Part shown: in pieces, positions 56,091 through 64,000 of the stretch | Position numbering within the stretch: the first letter of the stretch is position 1 | How the letters are laid out: each line of letters begins with the position of its first letter | Assembly (NCBI GenBank): GCA_022448945.1 | Contig: JAKVCV010000015.1 | Location: 84,039-148,038, forward strand | From: Saprospiraceae bacterium | GTDB lineage: Bacteria; Bacteroidota; Bacteroidia; Chitinophagales; Saprospiraceae | Length of the DNA stretch: 64,000 nt | Direction of reading: 5' to 3' | Made by a program: the position numbers and the translations under genes | The notes under the pieces: model-generated | Seen by the model: only the letters and a program-made list of their open reading frames with translations | What the model was told of the DNA's origin: nothing | Databases searched by the model: none

Positions 56091-57146
56091 ATGAATAAAC
56101 TAATTATTCCTGCCACAATTTTTCTTTTGTTTCTCTCTTGCTATGGCTGCCAACAATTAATCAAGGGGAACAACTACTATACAGAAGATATTTGTATGGG
56201 GTACTATATTATTGATGAAAATCTAAAAAAAAGCAACCATATAATAAGCCAGAATACTAACAACTTAATTTCCAACATCGAAGCAACTGCAAAATCTAAG
56301 AAACACCTATTACCACTAGTTGAAAAAGTTAATAGTATCAAAGAAATTACTAATGATTTCATTAACTATACCAATAAAATACAAAGAAAATTAATAGAAG
56401 AAACTGGAGGATTTTATTCACAAGATATTGCATTCTCAAAAGGAATGCCTGATTTGATTGGCAAACCTCAAAACCTAACCAATCTAACAATTCCAGAACG
56501 TATGTTTATTTATGGAGATAATAGTTTTGCAAAAGGTCCTATGTTTGAAAAGAAACTAAAGGAACTTAAGAAAGTATATCTGACTGCTATTGAATCTCTT
56601 TGGGATGATGATGGTGTCGCTAAAACTATTTTTGCAGACAGTAGTTACAAAATTAATGCTTTGAATGAATTAGAAGCGCAAATTACGCTCCCAGTATCAT
56701 ATGATGATGAAAATAACAAATGGTCAGAAAACACCTTTGGTGGCAAACCTGTTGCATTTGTATACATGCTTCTTAGCACCTTCGAAAACAAAGCATTAGT
56801 ATCAGAATCAGCAATTGTCAATTTTATAGCTAACCAAATGGGCAAACTGAAAATAACTTTTGACAAATTTGATATATGCTCTAATACCTTAAAACCGATT
56901 ATTCGACAAGGCGAGACTTTCGAAACTGATATTACTTTAAATGCATACACATCTAAAGCTAAGTTCAATGTTAATATAGGAGGAAAAAACCTTAATGTTA
57001 TAAATGGAAAAGCTAAATATATTGCCACAGGCAATACCCTTGGCAAAAAAAAATATACTGCTAAAATTTCTATTTATGATCCAATAACTGAAGAAAAACA
57101 AGTTCTATACAAAGATTTTTTCTATGAAGTTATTAAATCCAAATAA
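56091..57146 (+). CDS. Orphan GldM/PorM-like lipoprotein
   Basis: 351 residues. A lipoprotein-type signal (lipobox L-F-L-S-C, C17) replaces the single membrane helix of GldM. Residues about 35-245 match the helical D1 domain of GldM: an N-terminal helix with N-L-I-S-N-I-E-A, long amphipathic helices, K-L-I-E-E-T-G-G, and W-S-E-N-T-F-G-G-K-P-V-A-F-V-Y-M-L. Residues about 250-350 resemble the first Ig-like domain (G-E-T-F-E-T-D-I-T-L-N-A-Y). The D3-D4 part of GldM (full length usually over 500 residues) is missing. GldM is the periplasmic rod of the gliding/T9SS motor; no other gld genes are nearby. The next gene, lpxK, starts 77 bases later. Confidence 0.65.
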   Translation: MNKLIIPATIFLLFLSCYGCQQLIKGNNYYTEDICMGYYIIDENLKKSNHIISQNTNNLISNIEATAKSKKHLLPLVEKVNSIKEITNDFINYTNKIQRKLIEETGGFYSQDIAFSKGMPDLIGKPQNLTNLTIPERMFIYGDNSFAKGPMFEKKLKELKKVYLTAIESLWDDDGVAKTIFADSSYKINALNELEAQITLPVSYDDENNKWSENTFGGKPVAFVYMLLSTFENKALVSESAIVNFIANQMGKLKITFDKFDICSNTLKPIIRQGETFETDITLNAYTSKAKFNVNIGGKNLNVINGKAKYIATGNTLGKKKYTAKISIYDPITEEKQVLYKDFFYEVIKSK

Positions 57147-57222
57147 GGATACGTAAATTAATGTAATAGGTTCTTATTAAGCTATCTTATAACATTAATT
57201 CATTTACTCAAAAACAGGCAAA

Positions 57223-58266
57223 TTGAAAACCTTACGCTTTGTTCTGCTCCCTATTGGTTTTTTCTATGGTTGTATCGTTTATTTACACAGAAGACTATAT
57301 TTACTCGGCATTTTAAAGTCTTTTAAATTTCATATCCCACTTATCAATGTTGGTAATTTATCATTAGGTGGGACAGGAAAGAGTCCTCATGTTGAATATA
57401 TTCATAATATAATCAACCTTAAACTAAAAACTGCAATAGTTAGCAGGGGTTACAATAGAAAAAGTAAAGGGGTAATACTAGTTAATCCTGACTCGCAAGT
57501 AAAGGATGTAGGTGATGAACCGATTCAATTTAAATATAAGTTCCCTGACACTCCTATAATAGTTGCTGAAAGACGTTCAAAAGCTATTCAAAAACTAGTT
57601 GAAGATAAAACAATTAAATGTATTTTATTAGATGATGCGTTCCAACATTGGTCTATAATTTCATCACTAAATATTCTATTGACAACTTACAAAAGACCTT
57701 TTTTTAAGGATTCGGTTGTGCCCGCAGGCCGCTTAAGAGAATTTAAAAATGGGTATAAAAGAGCAAATATTATTATTGTGAGTAAATGCCCTATAGATAT
57801 TTCTGAAGAACAAAAGACTAATTATTTAGAAAAAATAAATGTATTTGAGCATCAAAAGGTTTTCTTTTCGACATACAAATACTTAGATCCTTACGCTTTA
57901 CTAGACCCAACTAAAAAAATAGAATTATCTGACTTGAGAGACAAATCGTTCCTTCTTGTAAGCGCTATTGCAGACACTAGTTACCTGGAAAAATATATTA
58001 AGACCAAAACTCCATTGTATGAACATCTTAAATTTGCTGACCATCACTACTTTAGCAAAAATGATATGAAACGTATCAAACAAAAATCTAAAGATAATTA
58101 TATTCTTACAACAGAAAAAGATGCAACTCGCTTATTGGTTCATAAAAAATTTATCATTAATGAACAGTTAAAAATATATGTTTTACCAATAAAAGTAGAA
58201 ATAGCCTTTGGTGAGGCAGACATCTTTAAAAGTTACTTATTAAAACAAATAGCACGTATATGCTAA
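57223..58266 (+). CDS. lpxK: Tetraacyldisaccharide 4'-kinase
   Basis: 347 residues starting at TTG. The N-terminus (M-K-T-L-R-F-V-L-L-P then F-F-Y-G and L-G-I-L-K-S) and the Walker A N-L-S-L-G-G-T-G-K-S-P-H-V-E-Y fit LpxK, as do D-D-A-F-Q-H-W (catalytic aspartates) and P-A-G-R-L-R-E. It adds the 4'-phosphate to lipid A at the inner membrane. No ATG start is available nearby. It is convergent with tatD. Confidence 0.93.
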   Translation: MKTLRFVLLPIGFFYGCIVYLHRRLYLLGILKSFKFHIPLINVGNLSLGGTGKSPHVEYIHNIINLKLKTAIVSRGYNRKSKGVILVNPDSQVKDVGDEPIQFKYKFPDTPIIVAERRSKAIQKLVEDKTIKCILLDDAFQHWSIISSLNILLTTYKRPFFKDSVVPAGRLREFKNGYKRANIIIVSKCPIDISEEQKTNYLEKINVFEHQKVFFSTYKYLDPYALLDPTKKIELSDLRDKSFLLVSAIADTSYLEKYIKTKTPLYEHLKFADHHYFSKNDMKRIKQKSKDNYILTTEKDATRLLVHKKFIINEQLKIYVLPIKVEIAFGEADIFKSYLLKQIARIC

Positions 58267-58395
58267 ATGGCCTATGATTATCTCATCTCAATCTTATACT
58301 CTAGACTTATTTATTCAAAGAATATTCAAATCTACTGTTTAGAGTCAACCAAATAATTAGAATCAAATGATAAAAAGTCTTTGAGCTTGAAAAAA

Positions 58396-59184
58396 TCAAA
58401 ATAAACCCTGAGTATCAAAACCAAAAACATCTAATGCATTTTTACTAGTTATAGATGCAATTTCATGGATATCTATATTTTTTATTTCAGCTAGTTTTTG
58501 AGCTACTAAATGAACGTATGAACTTTCATTACGTTTTCCACGAAAAGGGACAGGACTTAGATATGGCGAATCTGTTTCTAAAACAAGATTTTTTAAGTCA
58601 ATATGCTCAATTACATTGGACAAATTTGCCTTCTTAAAAGTAAGCACTCCGCCTATACCCATCAAAAACCCCAAATCAATAATTTGATTAGCTTGCTCAA
58701 GAGAACCTCCAAAACAATGGAAGATTCCACGTAAATTATCAGACTTTTCTTCTCTTACTATATCAAGTATATCATCCAATGAATCACGGGCATGAATAAC
58801 AATAGGGATGTCAAATTCTTTGGCCCAACCACACTGAATACGAAAAGCATGCTTTTGCTCTTTAACAAATTCCTTACTCCAATAGTAATCAAGACCAATT
58901 TCTCCTACCGCACAAAAGGAACGCTTTTCCCACCATTTTTTCATCATACTTAATGTCTCTATATAAGTTGCATCTACAGAACAAGGGTGCAAACCCATCA
59001 TAGCATGACATGATTTAGGATATTGAGATTCTAGATGCAACATTGGTTCAATAGAAGATTCATCTATATTCGGTAAAAAAAAATGTTGAACGCCTTTATC
59101 AAAAGCACGTTGTAACATTGCCTCCCTGTCTTCGTTAAATTGCTCTGCATATAAATGAGCATGTGAATCTACCAAAAATGCCAT
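58396..59184 (-). CDS. tatD: TatD-family metal-dependent hydrolase
   Basis: 262 residues, starting M-A-F-L-V-D-S-H-A-H-L, the first metal site (H-x-H). Other family residues: G-E-I-G-L-D-Y-Y, I-V-I-H-A-R, I-F-H-C-F-G-G-S and E-T-D-S-P-Y-L-S-P-V. The TIM-barrel DNase family has roles in DNA turnover and quality control. Length fits. A -7 box (CAAAGTTA on the plus strand at 59219-59226) lies upstream. Confidence 0.94.
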   Translation of the reverse strand: MAFLVDSHAHLYAEQFNEDREAMLQRAFDKGVQHFFLPNIDESSIEPMLHLESQYPKSCHAMMGLHPCSVDATYIETLSMMKKWWEKRSFCAVGEIGLDYYWSKEFVKEQKHAFRIQCGWAKEFDIPIVIHARDSLDDILDIVREEKSDNLRGIFHCFGGSLEQANQIIDLGFLMGIGGVLTFKKANLSNVIEHIDLKNLVLETDSPYLSPVPFRGKRNESSYVHLVAQKLAEIKNIDIHEIASITSKNALDVFGFDTQGLF

Positions 59185-59218
59185 AGGGTGTTTTAAATTA
59201 AGATAATAAGTATAGGTT

Positions 59219-59226
59219 CAAAGTTA
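59219..59226 (-). promoter_or_regulatory. -7 element of tatD
   Basis: TAACTTTG on the minus strand, 34 bases before the ATG; exact TAnnTTTG. Confidence 0.5.
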
Positions 59227-59356
59227 GTAATCAGTTTGCTTATAACTATCAAATAAGAAATAAAAAACTAAAATTCATTAATTTGATAATAATTTATCAA
59301 AGCTTATTTGAAATATTAGGTGTTAAAAGAAATAAAATTATGTTTAATAGTTTAAT

Positions 59357-62300
59357 TCATGAGAATTTATATTCTTTTTTTCGTAGCACATAAAAAACAC
59401 CAAATAATAAAACGAAAAATATTCCTCCATATATCAGCCATAAATTCGACTTGTTTTTATTCACGAGCTCAACAGAACTATTATCTCCAAGTTGAATAAA
59501 AGGTGACCAGAAAACTGGGTGCGCCATAATACCTTTTGCATTTTTAAGATAGGTCAATTTTGCTTTCCTCAAAGCTAGGTCCTTGGGCATCCCTTCAGCA
59601 AGGTTTTGATAAAAAGATGTCATTAATTGAACTGTAGAATTATCATTTACTTGCCAAAGTGAAACAACCAAGGACGGGACTCCTGCATACATAAATGAAC
59701 GTGCCAAAGAAATTACACCTTCTCCTTGTTCATATTCACCATAACCTGTTTCACATGCAGAAAGCACCACCAGATCTGCTTTTAGTTTGAGCCGTGCAAT
59801 TTCAAATGCTTGTAAAAAATTATCTTCTAAGCTATCTCTATTCTCAGTAAACACCAAACTTGATAACATTGGAGTACGTGCATCCAAAACACCATGCATT
59901 GCCAAATGTATAATTCCATATTTGTAGGCATTTTCTTTAAAAAAATGTTCATTAGTTGAATCTTTTAATAAAAATTCGCCTTTAAAGTTATCTGCAAGTG
60001 CAGCTATTTCCTTTTGGGCAGCAGGAAGTGGATTGAGTTTCCCTCTCAAATTAAAAAAATAAGGTAATCTAATTTTCAACAAACTAGAATCAACTTTTTG
60101 ATAATATGCAGCACAGCCCAAAATCTCATAATTGTGAACTTCCTTTTTTCTAGTTAGATTTTCCTTCCATAAAGTAGCTGAATAGTTGTAACTGATATTA
60201 TAATCATTAATAAGGTAATGTAACTTTTGAAAACTGGTTGTCTTCTGAGGCGCTGGTTCAACTAAAAATGCGCCAAAAGGCAGATGTCCCAATTCTCCAT
60301 CAGCAACAATAATCAGATTTTCTACTTTTTTATCTTGAATACCCGCTTCTATTAATTCCTTAAAAAACCAATGAGCGCATTGTGTATAAAGTCTAAAATT
60401 TTTATCTCTTTGTTCAGTTATAAAAGTATAACTACTAATTGCATATCTAAATTGCTGTATTTTCTCTTTAAGTATATTTTTACTCACATCAAGTGGAATA
60501 AGTTCTACTTTATCCTTACTTATAACAAATAAATATAATACCTGATCTGTTTGGAAATATTCTAAAAGTAGAGTCTTGTCATCTAACAAATCTTGAACAT
60601 CTGAACTTCTAGCTGTAATATTCTCATATTTCAGTGAATGGTATCGAGGGAATTTATCTTTGAGTGATTTCAGAAAAACATCAATTTCTAAATTTAGTTC
60701 TCCCAAAGAATGATTAATCAGATCTTTCTCTTCCTTAGACTTAGCACTATATTGTTTTCGTTTAAGATCTGTTATTTGTTTATGATAACGAATTTCTTTT
60801 TCTGAAAGACTATCGGGTAAATCGCCAAATGCTCTAGCTCGATCCCCTTTGATAGCATCTGATAGTAAGATTGATTTATTTTGTTCTGAAAAGCTAAATG
60901 CATCTCGTATATATATATCTTTATTTAGCAATAAAGCAGATTCAATACCCTGTGTAACTAAACTAATATTTGATCGTAAAGTTCTTAATTTATCTGCCTC
61001 ACTGATAAAATTATTTCGTATACTTTCGTTTAACCGCATGGCAGTTTGTGCTAACATATAATGTTGTTCTAATGTTTTCTCCCCCAAATATTGCTCTCTG
61101 GATAGTAGTTCTAGGCTATCGAGGTTTTTTAGATTAATTTGATTATATGCAGACTTAATAATATCCAATAACAAACTAATAGATTTTATAGCCTGCTGAT
61201 TAGAATAATAATCGAATGTATCTAAAGTAAAAAAGTCTGAAAAAGAAGAATCTCTAAAATAGAAACTACTATCTATCTGTATCGAATTAGCATCTAAACT
61301 TTCTATACAATATAAAAAAGCCGAGTCTAATAAATTTAATTGATAAAATATAGTAGCTAGGTGGTTTAGATTTGATGCATATCTTGGATGTTCTAATCCC
61401 ACAATTCTACCAGATATATCAATGGCTTTACGATAGAATGGTAAGACATCTTTATATCTACCCATAACACTATATAGAGCGCCTAAATTATGCATCGCAT
61501 TAGCGTAAAATATTGTTTCTTTCCCTCTATTCTTGGTATGTAATTCCAAAGACTCCAAATATAAAGATTCACTAGATTCATATTTGTGCATATCTTTATA
61601 TAGCGCTGCCAAATTATTAAGGCTTATTGAATACGATGGATGCTCTTTTCCCAATACTTTTTCTCTTATCTGCATTGATTCTAAAAACAAAAGCTCTGCT
61701 TCTTCAAACTGGTTTAAATCCTGATAAAGACTTCCAAGGTTATTTAATATTTGAGCATATCTTGGATGTTCTTTACCTAAAGCTTTTGCTCTTATATTTT
61801 TAACCTCTTGGTATAAAAGTTCAGCCTCCGAATAACGACCCATATCATGATATAGGCTAGCTAGATTGTTCAAACTTTCAGCATATCTTGGATGTTCTTT
61901 ACCTAAAGCTTTTGCTCTTATTTTGATCGCTTCAAAATACATGGGCTCTGCTTTATTATAATCGCCTGTATTTTTATAAAAAACAGCTAAATTATTCACA
62001 ACTGTAGCATATGCCGGATGCTCTGTACCAAAAAATTTGGCCTTAATTTTTTTCGATTCAAGATATAAAGGTTCAGCTTTTGCAAATCTTCCCATTTGCT
62101 TATATAGTACAGCTAAATCATTTAAACTTTGAGCATAAGATGGATCTTGTATACCATAAATAGAAGTTCTTATGTTTTTAGCCTCCAGAAATATAGGTTC
62201 AGCCTTATCATATTGGGCAGTTTGAAAATAGAAAAAGCCCAGATTACTGGTATATTCAACATAAACTGAATCCTGTTTACCAAATTCCTGCTCAGCTTTT

Positions 62301-62494
62301 TCTCTTCCAGCCAACATATAAGGAATTGCTTTTTTGTAATAACCCTTAGAGTATGCTAAATACATCAAACTATCCAATTCAGCATAGCTGTTTTGAATTA
62401 AGTCAATAGGACTATCTAAATTAGTTTCTTGTCCTGACATAATTTGAGTCAGAAAAAAAAAGGAGGCTAAAAATAAAATTTGAATTATATGCAT
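59357..62494 (-). CDS. Membrane-anchored TPR-CHAT protein (caspase-like)
   Basis: 1045 residues. A signal peptide ends near M-S-G-Q. About eight to nine TPR units of 42 residues (kinesin-light-chain type, with L-N-N-L-A-x-L-Y and the recurring K-E-H-P-x-Y-A) fill residues 60-410. A helical segment (about 430-620) precedes the CHAT domain (about 690-1010) with the catalytic pair His near 863 (L-A-M-H-G-V) and Cys near 912 (V-L-S-A-C-E-T-G-Y-G). A C-terminal membrane helix (about 1017-1036) ends in a basic K-K-E-Y-K tail. CHAT domains are cysteine peptidases in several characterised systems; the substrate and partner here are unknown. The gene stands alone. Confidence 0.9.
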   Translation of the reverse strand: MHIIQILFLASFFFLTQIMSGQETNLDSPIDLIQNSYAELDSLMYLAYSKGYYKKAIPYMLAGREKAEQEFGKQDSVYVEYTSNLGFFYFQTAQYDKAEPIFLEAKNIRTSIYGIQDPSYAQSLNDLAVLYKQMGRFAKAEPLYLESKKIKAKFFGTEHPAYATVVNNLAVFYKNTGDYNKAEPMYFEAIKIRAKALGKEHPRYAESLNNLASLYHDMGRYSEAELLYQEVKNIRAKALGKEHPRYAQILNNLGSLYQDLNQFEEAELLFLESMQIREKVLGKEHPSYSISLNNLAALYKDMHKYESSESLYLESLELHTKNRGKETIFYANAMHNLGALYSVMGRYKDVLPFYRKAIDISGRIVGLEHPRYASNLNHLATIFYQLNLLDSAFLYCIESLDANSIQIDSSFYFRDSSFSDFFTLDTFDYYSNQQAIKSISLLLDIIKSAYNQINLKNLDSLELLSREQYLGEKTLEQHYMLAQTAMRLNESIRNNFISEADKLRTLRSNISLVTQGIESALLLNKDIYIRDAFSFSEQNKSILLSDAIKGDRARAFGDLPDSLSEKEIRYHKQITDLKRKQYSAKSKEEKDLINHSLGELNLEIDVFLKSLKDKFPRYHSLKYENITARSSDVQDLLDDKTLLLEYFQTDQVLYLFVISKDKVELIPLDVSKNILKEKIQQFRYAISSYTFITEQRDKNFRLYTQCAHWFFKELIEAGIQDKKVENLIIVADGELGHLPFGAFLVEPAPQKTTSFQKLHYLINDYNISYNYSATLWKENLTRKKEVHNYEILGCAAYYQKVDSSLLKIRLPYFFNLRGKLNPLPAAQKEIAALADNFKGEFLLKDSTNEHFFKENAYKYGIIHLAMHGVLDARTPMLSSLVFTENRDSLEDNFLQAFEIARLKLKADLVVLSACETGYGEYEQGEGVISLARSFMYAGVPSLVVSLWQVNDNSTVQLMTSFYQNLAEGMPKDLALRKAKLTYLKNAKGIMAHPVFWSPFIQLGDNSSVELVNKNKSNLWLIYGGIFFVLLFGVFYVLRKKEYKFS

Positions 62495-62613
62495 TTATAG
62501 ATTGGTTATACTAAAAAATTAATATTCAAATATTTATGTAAAATATAAGATTTGGAATTCAAAAAAAAGTTTATGTAAGATTATTGATATTATTTCAATA
62601 CTGTTTTAATATA

Positions 62614-62650
62614 AAAAGGTAGCAGTAAAAATATTTACTACTACCTTTTA
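62614..62650 (-). terminator. Terminator of the cold-shock gene
   Basis: AAAAGGTAG and CTACCTTTT (62615-62623, 62642-62650) plus AGTAAA/TTTACT (62625-62630, 62635-62640) form a stem with one mismatch; T-run on the minus strand. Confidence 0.75.
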
Positions 62651-62702
62651 GTCTTAATATCTATTCTAAATAATCTTATTCAGATCTTTAGCAAAATACA
62701 TA

Positions 62703-62894
62703 TTATACAACTTCAACTTCAACGGCATTTAGCCCTTTTCTACCTTCTTCTGTGTTATAGGTAACTTTATCACCTTCATCAATCTGATCAATTAATCCAT
62801 TTGCATGGACAAAAACATCTCTACCTCCATCATCTGGAGTGATAAAACCATAACCTTTAGACTCGTTGAAAAATTTTACTGTACCTTTGTTCAT
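62703..62894 (-). CDS. Cold-shock domain protein
   Basis: 63 residues, a single cold-shock domain with the RNA-binding motifs K-G-Y-G-F-I (RNP1) and D-V-F-V-H (RNP2). It binds single-stranded RNA and unfolds secondary structure. The length is typical. It has its own -7 box (CAAAGATA on the plus strand, 62922-62929) and terminator, and lies just after the rRNA operon terminator. Related proteins are named CspA, CspB and so on; I cannot tell which. Confidence 0.95.
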   Translation of the reverse strand: MNKGTVKFFNESKGYGFITPDDGGRDVFVHANGLIDQIDEGDKVTYNTEEGRKGLNAVEVEVV

Positions 62895-62921
62895 TATATA
62901 AAAGTTTAATTAAATAAAAAA

Positions 62922-62929
62922 CAAAGATA
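62922..62929 (-). promoter_or_regulatory. -7 element of the cold-shock gene
   Basis: TATCTTTG on the minus strand, 27 bases before the ATG; exact TAnnTTTG. Confidence 0.55.
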
Positions 62930-63058
62930 ATCGGCTATTTTAAATTTAGTTAATTTTATGATACTTTTTTAAGGTAACTTTTAAACTAATTCTTGTTAGT
63001 TAATAAATGAAAATATCAAATAAAGATATTTTACAAAAGCAACATATTCAATTATCTA

Positions 63059-63101
63059 CAAAAAAAGAGCGATAACATCAATTAAGACGTTATCGCTCTT
63101 T
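63059..63101 (-). terminator. Terminator of the rRNA operon
   Basis: AAAGAGCGATAAC (63064-63076) pairs perfectly with GTTATCGCTCTTT (63089-63101); a T-run follows on the minus strand. It lies about 12 bases after the 5S 3' end. Confidence 0.88.
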
Positions 63102-63112
63102 AAAGAAAAAAA

Positions 63113-63222
63113 AGAAGGCAGTGACCTACTCTCCCACCTATCGGCAGTACCATCGGCGCTGAAGGACTTCACTTCTTTGTTCGGAATGGTTAAAGGTGTT
63201 TCCCCTTCGCTAATGCCACCTA
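63113..63222 (-). rRNA. rrf: 5S ribosomal RNA
   Basis: About 110 bases. On the minus strand the conserved sections C-C-G-A-A-C (loop C) and the G-C-C-G-A-T-G-G-T-A stretch are clear, and the ends AGGTGGCA/TGCCTTCT form helix I with one mismatch. The ends are estimated from helix I to within a few bases. It follows 23S at about 95 bases with no tRNA in the spacer. Confidence 0.92.
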
Positions 63223-63315
63223 CTAATCTTTATTCTCTTTTTATCCCTCTTGCAGGGATCTGCTCTTTTATTAACATACCAGAAGAAAAAAACTTGGCTA
63301 CTATAGATTTTTTAA

Positions 63316-64000
<685 letters not shown>

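Overview
This is an AT-rich chromosomal window from a member of the Bacteroidota, with no plasmid, phage, insertion sequence or CRISPR content that I can see. The evidence is promoter elements of the TTTG-N19-TAnnTTTG type (perfect upstream of rpmH), start codons preceded by A-rich leaders rather than Shine-Dalgarno sequences, a type IX secretion (T9SS) C-terminal sorting domain, a GldM/PorM-like protein, and phylum-typical families (DUF4286, DUF3109, DUF4476, the 30-residue AURKAIP1/COX24-type basic protein). The content resembles free-living marine or aquatic lineages (Saprospiria/Cytophagia-like), but I cannot fix the order.

Layout. 1-4.7 kb: the start of a tail-specific protease, DUF4286, a HAD-like phosphatase, then rpmH-rnpA-yidD followed closely by a lipoprotein, an acyltransferase and an SdiA-regulated-like protein. 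4.8-12.8 kb: PBP4-type carboxypeptidase, thioredoxin, a His/Asn/Tyr-rich DUF4476 protein, a 992-residue surface protein with seven Ig-like repeats, and a Bcr/CflA efflux pump. 12.9-20.5 kb: NlpC/P60 hydrolase, tRNA-Leu(UAG), trigger factor, a three-gene signalling operon (V4R kinase, PAS kinase, LytTR regulator), two tandem cysteine-free ArsR-like regulators and a zinc-ribbon membrane protein. 20.6-32.7 kb: GH113-like glycosidase, DUF445, a secreted protein, RhlE-type helicase, a lone LolD/MacB-type ATPase, uvrC, typA, DUF1622. 33-44.2 kb: a T9SS-exported haem/copper-monooxygenase-like protein, pfkA, cysQ, a second DEAD-box helicase, a double-parvulin chaperone, DUF3109 and RNase G/E. 44.8-49.4 kb (minus strand): HU, a TPR protein and a 30-residue ribosomal-type protein in one run, plus PAP2, pgsA, rnhB and ruvB. 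49.8-64 kb: a TlpA-like lipoprotein, MATE pump, Lrp regulator, BadF-type kinase, S41 protease, an orphan GldM-like lipoprotein, lpxK, tatD, a 1045-residue TPR-CHAT protein, a cold-shock protein, and the 3' end of an rRNA operon (23S-5S, minus strand).

Most genes are housekeeping: translation and ribosome assembly, DNA repair (uvrC, ruvB, rnhB), envelope biogenesis (dacB, lpxK, pgsA, parvulin), and RNA turnover. The parts that are not ordinary are the sensor-swapped kinase pair converging on one LytTR regulator, the short lipoprotein version of the gliding/T9SS motor component GldM, the membrane-anchored TPR-CHAT protease-like protein, the Ig-repeat barrel protein with a structured leader, and a few intergenic hairpins that may mark small RNAs. 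I found no convincing multi-gene system that is wholly new; the kinase/LytTR/ArsR block and the GldM-like gene are the best candidates for follow-up.
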